Below are positions 47,376 to 56,115 of a DNA stretch of 64,000 bases, piece after piece; the first letter of the stretch is position 1; every line of letters starts with the position of its first letter. The stretch covers positions 1,612,001 through 1,676,000 of the forward strand of contig JAGVRJ010000008.1 in NCBI GenBank assembly GCA_019059635.1, read 5' to 3'. The notes under the pieces are model-generated. The model had not been told where the DNA came from and did no database searches. It worked only from the letters and a program-made list of their open reading frames with translations. This DNA comes from Proales similis (lineage: Eukaryota > Rotifera > Eurotatoria > Ploima > Proalidae). The position numbers were made by a program, and so were the translations under genes.

Positions 47376-49721
47376 TTATTGCCTTTTAAATGAAGTCAGA
47401 ATGGAGTCAAGCTGTTTCTTGAAATTCGGATTGAACAAGTATAGAAGAACGAAATTCTCGAAGAAAGTCAACGAGAAAAAGAATCTGCTGATTTGAAATA
47501 GACTGGGACAGACAGAGTAGTTAGGCTCTCTAAGCAGGACACATGCGGGAAAGAGACTGTAGTCAACCGTAAACAAAATAAACATGATGGAGATGGCAAT
47601 CTCAGGCGAACGAAACAGCAAGGAACACAGTCCGCTGAGAACGATCATCTTGGTGATGCGAGATTCGGCTTCTTCCTTTCGATTGGCCTTGTCGTGGCCG
47701 CGCAGAAACAAGAGAAGGCGCAAATCGACAATGAAATTGACCAACGTGAAGACCACGTTGCCCAAAAGCACATTGGCTAGATCAACTAATTTAAGGATCA
47801 CTGCCACTTTTAAGCTTGTTTCATGCTTATATATAATATATTCAAATATTTCCTTGCCAAGAGAATCGACCCTGAATCTTTCGTTGACAAACAGCCGGAT
47901 GCTGCTTATAAAGAGCACTAAAACAGAGGAGAAGGCGACCACCCTGATTGGTTTGGTGTTTCGCAAGCCTTGCCAGCAGTCACGGTTCACAGCGAAGCGA
48001 TAGAGGACGAACATTGTGTTGGTCACGTTGCCCATCAGCTTGAGCACGTTGCCCAAGTAGCTCTCGACGAACAAGTAGAACACCTGCATGAAGCGGGTGA
48101 GGTAAAGCGGAGTGCAGTAGACGCCGTTGTACTGAACGCAGGTGGTCAGTGGCCCAAGTGCGTAGACAACAGCCTGGAACAGAACAAAGAAAGTGTTGAT
48201 GTAGACGTAGTCCCACAAGCGACGGTTCTTGTCAGTTCGCTTGCTCTTGCGGTACTCTTCTGACTGACGAGTGCGTCGAAAAGTGAATACTACGAGGCAG
48301 TTGATGAGGACTGCGCCTAGATTGACTGCCGAGCCGATCAGAGTTCCAATCACATATTCCACATACTTAAGACGGAAGATTCCCACATAGGCAGCCTCTT
48401 TCGCCTTAAACGGCTCGTCGACACCATCGATCGAACAGCGAGCGGCCATCTTCTCAAAGTCGCACATTCGTGTCATATTCTCTTCTTGTCTTTTACACTC
48501 TGTAAATCCTTGGTAATAATTAAAATCACTTGGCTCTGACATGAACGTTTTTGACATCCAGAACTGGATGCAGGTGCACCTTATTGAGGCAGACTCTTCA
48601 AATGCGAGCCCTTTCAACTTCAAGTTGAGCTTTTTCGCTCTGAGGCGATAGTAGATGCAAAAGTCGGCATCAAATAAGAGAATATCATCTTTTCCGTCCA
48701 GCTGCTCAATTGTCTCGTAAATATCTCCATATCGGGTAAAAGGAGTAACATATTGTTGATTTTCGGTTTGTTTTCCTTCAGGCTGAGTTAATTCAATATT
48801 TAAAGTCAAAGAGCTTGATCGGTTGTTTATAAATTCAACCCATGAAAACTGATTGTGCAAGAAATGACGCAGTCGCGACAAATCCATATTAATCTCATTC
48901 AGCTGAGAGCCGATCAGGAAATCGCCGTTTATATTTTTTACTGATCCGCTTACTTTGAGAAATGTTGTTTGAGAGAAAACTGAGGTTGATATTAATCGCT
49001 TGTCGATATGCAACCCATAACCAACTAGATGAACCCTATCAATCTGGCTGTTAAGCAGTTGGCTAGGCTCGCTTTCCACAAATTTGAGAATATTTCTGCC
49101 TATAAAGGAATCGATCAAATCGTAAACTTGCAAGATGTGAATGCGAGCTAGCTTGAATATTTGGTCGCAAGTGTTCTCGTAGTACACATTGCCGCGCTTT
49201 AAATGTAAGCTTGAATAATGTATCGAAAAATTAAAAATCATCGCTCGACTGTTTGGTCGACACAAAATAGGCTTGCCAGATTCGTCCGTGAGTTGAAAGT
49301 TAGAATATATTAAATCAAGACTTAAGGTTTCAAGGAGGTCAGGTGGGATTCTGAAGCTGTATGAAATGCCCTTTAGGGAGAAGAATATCAGAGTAAAGAA
49401 CATGTTTTTTATTGGCTGTTGAATCGGCAAGCTAACGCGCCAATCATCAACTTTGACAAACCGGCTCAGTGTAAGTTCGAAGTTGGTAAAGATTTTGATT
49501 TTTACATACAGAAACTTGTCTAGCAAGCATTTCATATTACCTTCGGTTGAAGGCGCACTCTCAATTTGAAATCCGTCAAAGTTGTCCGAGGACCGATAGT
49601 TACAGACAACATCCGCCTTACAGTTTACTGTAAAGTTGCTAACGATAATCGGGCAAGACTGGCGAGAGGCAGTAACCGCCAGCAAATTCAGTAAACACAA
49701 GCAGAGAAAGGCCACGACCAT
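47376..49721 (-). CDS. large-ectodomain 7TM receptor, right-hand sublineage
   Basis: The protein has 781 residues from ATG 49721 with a signal peptide (VVAFLCLCLLNLLAVTAS). The ectodomain keeps IDSFIGRNILKF, LRHFLHNQFSWVEFINNRSS and FCIYYRLRAKKLNLKL, then CTCIQFW. The 7TM domain has loop 1 YRKSKRTDKNRR, WDYVYIN, PLTTCVQYNGVYCTP, NVTNTMFVLYRFA, VNERF, RKEEAESRITKM, CSLLFRSPE and FFENFVLLYLFNPNF. It is the close sister of 56116-58464. Their loop 1-TM3 DNA is nearly identical, whereas ectodomains and the TM4-TM5 loop differ. It lies 410 bases from the end of ABCD4, an arrangement that was copied with it. Confidence 0.87.
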   Translation of the reverse strand: MVVAFLCLCLLNLLAVTASRQSCPIIVSNFTVNCKADVVCNYRSSDNFDGFQIESAPSTEGNMKCLLDKFLYVKIKIFTNFELTLSRFVKVDDWRVSLPIQQPIKNMFFTLIFFSLKGISYSFRIPPDLLETLSLDLIYSNFQLTDESGKPILCRPNSRAMIFNFSIHYSSLHLKRGNVYYENTCDQIFKLARIHILQVYDLIDSFIGRNILKFVESEPSQLLNSQIDRVHLVGYGLHIDKRLISTSVFSQTTFLKVSGSVKNINGDFLIGSQLNEINMDLSRLRHFLHNQFSWVEFINNRSSSLTLNIELTQPEGKQTENQQYVTPFTRYGDIYETIEQLDGKDDILLFDADFCIYYRLRAKKLNLKLKGLAFEESASIRCTCIQFWMSKTFMSEPSDFNYYQGFTECKRQEENMTRMCDFEKMAARCSIDGVDEPFKAKEAAYVGIFRLKYVEYVIGTLIGSAVNLGAVLINCLVVFTFRRTRQSEEYRKSKRTDKNRRLWDYVYINTFFVLFQAVVYALGPLTTCVQYNGVYCTPLYLTRFMQVFYLFVESYLGNVLKLMGNVTNTMFVLYRFAVNRDCWQGLRNTKPIRVVAFSSVLVLFISSIRLFVNERFRVDSLGKEIFEYIIYKHETSLKVAVILKLVDLANVLLGNVVFTLVNFIVDLRLLLFLRGHDKANRKEEAESRITKMIVLSGLCSLLFRSPEIAISIMFILFTVDYSLFPACVLLREPNYSVCPSLFQISRFFFSLTFFENFVLLYLFNPNFKKQLDSILTSFKRQ

Positions 49722-50131
49722 TTTTAATATTTTTCAAATTTCGCTTTTTCCTATTTTCTTTCAAATGAAACAAAATAGAATAATTGTCGGAATAATTTCT
49801 TGAATCGCGATGTTGAAATGCGATCGCCTGCTCAGCATTTTATTTCGCTTAAATTTATTGAGAAAATTCGGAGTCAGATTGAATTGGTCGAAGAGGCGGC
49901 ACAAAATGCAAGATGACTGTTCAGCGTTGTGCCGATCCACTGGCGTTGGATTGCGGAATTCGATCTATGTCGAGTTCCTGGAGAATAATTGGCAAATGGC
50001 TGAGAGCGATTGTCAACTGATGCGAATTTACGTCTTTTTCTGTTTATTAATCATCCAATACTCAGTTAATTGAGTGAAACAAACACAGTTAAACAAGCTT
50101 AAAGGCAAAGTTAAGAACAGAATGCAGAATC
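49722..50131. other. intergenic between a receptor start and the ABCD4 stop
   Basis: The receptor promoter is on the left and the ABCD4 3' end on the right. Parts of it (for example GCATTTTATTTCG near 49840) recur before the receptor at 58464, so it belongs to a duplicated block. An 87-codon plus-strand frame inside (49810-50073) is not open in the duplicate. Confidence 0.5.
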
Positions 50132-52257
50132 TCAGGCGTTTGAGTGAATGTTTTGGATTATTTGAATCGACGAGTCGTTCAAGAGACGCAGCTCCACCTG
50201 ATGATAAGCCCGTAGAGTGTCGCGGTGAGCAATCGAAACAAACGAACACTTCATGTTAGTTAGACACTCATACATGATCTTTTCGGTTTCTTGGTCCACA
50301 GACGATGTGCATTCGTCCAGCAGCGCGTACCTTGGCCTGTGAAATAAAAGTCGAACGAACGAGAGACGTTGCCGCTCGCCCCCTGACAGCACACTTGCCC
50401 AGTTGAAGCAAGGCGTTCGGAATAGATCTGACTGGACGAGCTGCAATAGATGCGACAAGGAAAATTTGCCCAGCCAGTGTCGGATTTGATCGAGACCATT
50501 CTGGGTCAAGTTCTCGGCCACATCTTCCACTTGCTTTGGGTAGATAATTTGCTCGAGCAGGCAACCTTTGGTGAAATACGGCTCTTGCGGTAAGAAAAAC
50601 AGGCTTTTTCGCGCCTCTTGGCTGAACACAATTTCGCCCGTGTATGAGCCCCACAAGCCGCAAATGCAACGCAAGAGGCTGCTCTTGCCGCTGCCCGATT
50701 TGCCCGTCACGAGCACGTTCTTGCCGCGAATGAAAGTAAGCGACAGATCTCTGAACAGTGTCTTGCCCTCGTCCGGTGTTTTAAGAGTCAAATTGCGCAG
50801 TTGAAAACAAAACTCTTCTTGGCCGTCATTGGCTCGCTTTTGACTCTTTTGAATGACTCGCTTTCGCGCCTCGTTTCGTTCAAATTCACCTTCGTGGCTT
50901 TTCATTCGATTCAGGAGCTCGGCGACGCGCTGCGAATTGCCGCCGACCACCGACAACTCGTCGAGCGTGTCGTACAGCCGAGTGAACAAATAGATCAAAT
51001 ATTGGCATTTAAACGAGTAGTTGCTTATGAGCTGCGCTATCTCTGCTGGCGTATAGTCGGCATAGACGTTCGAAAAGATGGGAATGGCCAGAACGAGGTA
51101 GGAGAATATGCCGCCCATGTATTGACTGATGTTTACAAACAACTTTAAAATCAGCTCTTTCCAATTGCGTCTGAACGAGATGCTGATCAGCTGATCGAAC
51201 GTGGTGTTTATCTGCGATTTCTCCGTCTCGCTCGAGTCGTAGAATGCAATCGATTCGGCGTTTGTTCTCAAGTTCATGTGCATGAATCTTTTTTGTTTTC
51301 AAGTAAAAATTCAGGCAACCGAGCTACTTTTGAGACGAGCTATTCACCTGAAATCGCCTTCCATTCGGTCTTGGGCGTAAATGACCTTGGCGATCGGCGC
51401 TGCCAGGGGACCATTGATAACGCCCCAGAACAAAAAGTAGACAAACACGCTGAGTGGACCTGCATAGCCGACGGTCTCAAATGCCTGAAAAAAATTATTC
51501 GCGATCAGAGCAGATTGGCGCAGTTGGGAGCACTCACCTGAAATCCGTACCAAGCGATCACAAATGGCGAAATCAAGAGCAAGGGCACAATGTTTGACAA
51601 GCTCTTGCACAAGTTGTTTACATCTTGAGTGATACGCTGGTCCGGGTTGTCGATACGAGCTTGCAGCGGTCTGGTCGGATCTACTGATGCACGTGGCTTG
51701 GCCGACACCTCGTCGCCAGAACTGTCTGAGTTGATGAGAACCACTGTTGACGGCATTGAGTTGGTATTGGAATCAGCCTCGGCCGCGACAACTCTCGTCC
51801 ACAGGGGATCGAGACGAGACAGTTGCAGATAATAAAAGTTTTTGTTCTTGAAATAGTGCTCGTGCAGCTCGTTCGTGATGTATTTGCGCCACACAATGCT
51901 TAGCATTTGCGCTATGTAGACATTTATACTTTTCATTGCGGCGTTGAGTACGATCAGTAAAATGGAAATTATGGCCAGATCTCGGAAAGCGTTCAAGTTC
52001 TTTTCGGACAACACCTTAAAGTACTGGCCGCTGAGTAAACCGACTTGGTAGATGACAAACTCGATTGACACGACACCGCATAGCAACAGCAAAAAGAGCA
52101 AAGTTGACACCGACAATACACTGGGAAAGAGATATTTGAGAATTCGCACGGAGTTCTTCACCAGATTGAGAAGTGTCAGTCGCCGCTCGTCCGATCTCAC
52201 TGAGGCACTGCCATCTCTGGGCGCAGATCCTCGAATGTGGTTGCAAATTTTCTCCAT
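50132..52257 (-). CDS. ABCD4: ABCD4-type ABC half-transporter (lysosomal cobalamin exporter family)
   Basis: Three exons on the minus strand: 52257-51538, 51484-51348 and 51287-50132, with introns of 53 and 60 nt, all GT-AG and phase-consistent, giving 670 residues. The membrane domain ends in the family text DNPDQRITQDV, AGPLSVFVYF and GDFR-FMHMNLRTNAESIAFY (exon 2/3 junction). The ATPase domain is complete: Walker A GKSGSGKSS, signature LSGGERQR, Walker B YALLDECTS and H-loop SIAHRDT. Human ABCD4 works with LMBD1 to move vitamin B12 out of lysosomes. An insert of about 50 residues rich in Ser and acids (SNTNSMPSTVVLINSDSSGD) sits before DNPDQR and makes the protein longer than the usual about 606. 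It has no splice signals and is probably real coding sequence. Confidence 0.9.
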
Positions 52258-53056
52258 TAGTTTTAAACTTTGGTTTCAAATCAAAAGAGTCGAATCGGAG
52301 TAAAAACTTGGCGTCCAATCTCAATCAAGCTGTAGTCAGCTCATTCATCAAGTCGGCAATCCAGTTTAAAGCTTTCTTAGATTTTTGCTACCGCTCGCAC
52401 TTTTCCACTCTTTGCTTTTATCTTGAGCAATAGAAAGCGGTGACATTTGCAAGCAAAATATTAGCTAATCAACAACATGCGTGCTCTTTGAGATTCCTGA
52501 CTCAACAGGCTAAATTAGGCCATAATAAAATTCAACTTGCTTACATCGCACAAAGACCATTTTTAAAACTAGTTGCAAAACAAACTTCGTCTGCGATCAG
52601 TTGATCTCGCAGTCTAAGTGTTTACGATTATGGGTGACTATCGAACGCTCAAGCTGTAGGGAATTCAGGACTTGAGATTGGAATTTCAAGGCCGTTTCTT
52701 TTTGTTCAACGAAACGAGAACGCGTGAACCAATATTTGTTTATCTAATTGTTAATTAATAAAAACTAAACCAAACAACCGAGCCGATCTGACGATTGATT
52801 AGAATATAAGAAATTGTAGTGACAAGCTCAGTCATGTTGCGTTCTTGTCGAACTTAAGAAACACTGGCCAAAGTTGCCACAGAACAAGTTAGAAAATTCC
52901 TGGAGCCTGAACACTAGAACCAGCATTTAACATGTTTATGCAAGTTCAAATAACTCGTTAAAGGCGTCTTGTTTAAAAGCAGACTTTGTGTTCATTTGGT
53001 TTGTCAAATTCATTGATGGGTCAGAGGCGCAGATTGTTAAGAAAATTCAGGAAACT
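52258..53056. other. intergenic, promoter side of ABCD4
   Basis: About 800 bases, AT-rich, without a supportable gene. The left part should hold the ABCD4 promoter and the right part the 3' end of the next receptor. Confidence 0.5.
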
Positions 53057-55435
53057 CTATTTCCTGCTTTTCGCGTCAAAAGATTCAATAAACTGCTTCT
53101 TAAAATCAGAATTGAACAAGTAAAGAAGTATGAAATTCTCAAGGAAACTAAACGAATAAAAGAATCTTCCGATTTGAAATAGACTTGGGCAGGCTGCATG
53201 AACCGGATCTTGAGAGAGAATGCAAGATTGGAATAGAGTTGGATTAATGGTAGAGATCAAGAATGCGATTGAAACCACAATCTCCGGCATACGGAACAAG
53301 AAAGAAAAGAGGCCGCTGATGACTATCATTTTGGTTATGCGCGACTCGGCTTTCTCTTTTCGATTCTCTTGATTCAGGGATCGCATGAACATGAGCAAAC
53401 GCAGATCGGTGACCAAGTTCACCAATACGAAGAACACGTTGCCAAGCAGCATGTTGAACAGATAAATCACTCTGATTGCCATCGAGTAGTTTTGAGAACG
53501 TTCAACCACGCGAACCAGATAATCAAACGGATCTTGCCACAGCGCGTATAAATTGAATCGGTCATTTACCCATAATCGGCAACTACTCAACACAGCCGAT
53601 ACGAGCAGGAAATAGACCACTAGTCGTTTGGGTGAATATTTCCTCAGTTTTGGCCAGCAGTCAACATTGACGGCAAATCGATACAGCACGAACATTGTGC
53701 AGGTCACGTTTGCCGTCAGCTTGCATAGGTTGCCAATGTAGTTCTCGACGAACAAGTAAAACACCTGCATGAAGCGTGTGAGTATCAGTGGCGAGCAATA
53801 GACTCCGGTGTACTCGATGCAAGCAGTGAGAGGACCGAGCGCATTTATGACTGCCTGAATGAGAACAAAGTAGCTGTTGATGTACAGGTACTTCCACATC
53901 AGACGGTTCTTGTCCGTCAGCTTCTTTCGACGAATTTCCGGCGAACGTTCAATGCAACGAAACGTGCGAATGACGAAAAAGTTCAAGACAATGCCGAGCA
54001 GATTGACAAGCGGCGAGAGCAGGATGCCGAGCACAAACTCGGCATATTTGAGTCTGAAGACAAAAGTGTAGGTGGCCTCCTTCTCAATCGGCTGCACATT
54101 TTCTATTTGGCAGCGTTGGGCCATTTTTTCAAAATCGCACGTCTCGCGCAGTTCTTGTTCACGTCTGGCGCATTCTTGCATTTTATCAAAATCGTCCGAG
54201 TCTTCGGGCTCCTTCAAATAGTTCTCCCTGAGCCAATACAAAAGACAATCGCACTTGGTATGGCCAACTTTTGAAATCAGCTGGCCGGCTAATTTTACAT
54301 TGAGGTCTCTCTGTCTTAGGCGATAGAATATGCAAAAGTTGGAGTTCTCGTCCAGAATCAGGCCGCTTGGATCAACCTCATAAAGTTGCAGCTTTTGATA
54401 TGAGAAAGGATTGATAAAAGGAAGGTTGTATTGATTAGGGTTTTCATAGTCGTTTAAACTTAAAACATCCGGCAGCAAGAGCATTTCGATTGTGAGCATT
54501 GCTTCAGTTGATCTGTTGTTGGCCATATCGAGCCACTTGAAGTTATTGTGCCAGAACTTTTTTAACGATGATATTTTCAAAAGGATTTTTTCCAAGCGAC
54601 TGCCAACCAAAAATGCCTCCTCAACTCGGCCGACTGAGCCGGTAAAATATAAAAATGTCGTAGTTTTGAATACTGGGGAGTGGAAAAATGAGGCACTTAT
54701 GGTCAGAGCGTAGCCCGATGTACTGTAGTGTCTCACTTGGCTATTCAGCTCTTTGGTATTCGATGATGGCTTGATGCCGAACTGGTTTACGGCAATTAAA
54801 GAGTTGACAACGCCTAGCACACTCAAGCTGGATATTCGTGAATTTCTGAAAATCTCCACACACGTGTCCGGCTCATATTTATTGCCGTACTCGAAGCTCA
54901 CATCGATTGCAGACGAAGCCTCGAACAAGCCCAAGTCGGAGGCGTTTTCACACTTCAACAGGTGTCCTTGCTCGTCGTCAACTAACCTGAGCCACGAGTA
55001 TCGGAACGATAGTACAAGGAACCACCTCGACGAAAGGTAAAACAGTTGACCCTTAAATTTGAGATTGAATCCTTGAAGAAGGTAAAAGTCAAGTCGACCG
55101 GCTACCAGCTTGCTCCAGCAAGTCTCATGCATCGAATGGAATAGCGCGGCCGGGTCGGGCATGCTGACATGGGCCAAATTGAATTTGATTGTTCCGGTGA
55201 ATTCAACGTAGCTCGTCTGGCAACAAGCAATCTCTGCATTGTTGTCGAACAGCAGCTTGACGCTCTGATTTGCGATTGAATAGTCAGCAGTACAATTAAA
55301 TTTAATCTGACAACCAAATGTAATGTTCAAATAGTGCGCCGGGCAATCTTGGCTGTTGGATGCTTCAACGCAAATAGCAAGCCAAATCGCAAATGTGATC
55401 ACCATGACTGTCACATTCAATTCAATCAGATTCAT
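53057..55435 (-). CDS. large-ectodomain 7TM receptor
   Basis: The protein has 792 residues from ATG 55435 with a signal peptide (NVTVMVITFAIWLAICVEA). The ectodomain starts CPAHYLNITFGCQIKFNC and keeps VNSLIAVNQFGI, a diverged FWHNNFKWLDMANNRS strip and FCIFYRLRQRDLNVKL, then CDCLLYWL. The 7TM domain has IRRKKLTDKNRLMWKYLYIN, PLTACIEYTGVYCSP, NVTCTMFVLYRFA, VNDRF, RKEKAESRITKM, FRMPEIVVS and FLENFILLYLFNSDF. The deleted pseudogene at 37225-37925 is its closest relative in the window, and upstream regions of the two also align (for example GTTGCCTA near 55600 and 38090). A duplication over about 17 kb therefore included the promoter. Confidence 0.87.
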   Translation of the reverse strand: MNLIELNVTVMVITFAIWLAICVEASNSQDCPAHYLNITFGCQIKFNCTADYSIANQSVKLLFDNNAEIACCQTSYVEFTGTIKFNLAHVSMPDPAALFHSMHETCWSKLVAGRLDFYLLQGFNLKFKGQLFYLSSRWFLVLSFRYSWLRLVDDEQGHLLKCENASDLGLFEASSAIDVSFEYGNKYEPDTCVEIFRNSRISSLSVLGVVNSLIAVNQFGIKPSSNTKELNSQVRHYSTSGYALTISASFFHSPVFKTTTFLYFTGSVGRVEEAFLVGSRLEKILLKISSLKKFWHNNFKWLDMANNRSTEAMLTIEMLLLPDVLSLNDYENPNQYNLPFINPFSYQKLQLYEVDPSGLILDENSNFCIFYRLRQRDLNVKLAGQLISKVGHTKCDCLLYWLRENYLKEPEDSDDFDKMQECARREQELRETCDFEKMAQRCQIENVQPIEKEATYTFVFRLKYAEFVLGILLSPLVNLLGIVLNFFVIRTFRCIERSPEIRRKKLTDKNRLMWKYLYINSYFVLIQAVINALGPLTACIEYTGVYCSPLILTRFMQVFYLFVENYIGNLCKLTANVTCTMFVLYRFAVNVDCWPKLRKYSPKRLVVYFLLVSAVLSSCRLWVNDRFNLYALWQDPFDYLVRVVERSQNYSMAIRVIYLFNMLLGNVFFVLVNLVTDLRLLMFMRSLNQENRKEKAESRITKMIVISGLFSFLFRMPEIVVSIAFLISTINPTLFQSCILSQDPVHAACPSLFQIGRFFYSFSFLENFILLYLFNSDFKKQFIESFDAKSRK

Positions 55436-56115
55436 TTTCCTTTCTGATCATAAATGAATTGTCATTACATTGCACGCCGAGTCGAATCAGAAAATGTACA
55501 CCCTGGCTGATTGAATTTTAAATCGCATTTTCGTCTCTACTTTGATTTGGTGCCGCTTTCACGCCACCATTTCTGCAGAGTTTGTCTGATCGAAATTTGA
55601 CACGTTGCCTACTGCTTCGGAGTCTTTTTTTTTTTGATCAAAAACATTCAGGATATCAACCGCAACATAGCATAAGCTAGCAAAATAGACCAGGAGAGGA
55701 GGAGAGAGAAAATCGAAAAGCAGCGCAATTCAAATAGACGATTGACGCTCTATTAGATCAAACGAGGTTTACCCAACTGGCTCATTGATGGGCTTTTCGC
55801 CAGTCTTAGTTGAATCTGTTCGGCTTCATTGCCAATCTAGCAGCCATGAGCTAGAGCGATGCGAATTGCGAATTCAAACGAGCCTATGTATATAACTTAG
55901 CATGGAGTTTACATCAATGTTTATGCAAGATGAGCAGCTCAAAAGGATGACACTTTTCGTGAGTCCAAGAGTTAGCCGCTTCTCTCAAGTCTGCTATTGC
56001 TAGATTCGTCGTCCTGACAAGAAGTTTCATTAAAAATAGATGATGATGATGATTCAGAATTTATTTTCAGTCAGACAGAGACAAATTAGTCGTCAGCAAA
56101 AGGATTAAGCTAACT
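55436..56115. other. intergenic, promoter side of the 53057-55435 receptor
   Basis: Aligns loosely with 37944-38200 upstream of the pseudogene. A GATGATGATGAT microsatellite lies near 56040. No gene is seen. Confidence 0.5.

Noticed and set aside
49810-50073. An 87-codon plus-strand ATG frame between a receptor and ABCD4
   Set aside because: The duplicated counterpart before 58464 is not open, so there is no sign of coding constraint. No domain or signal is visible.
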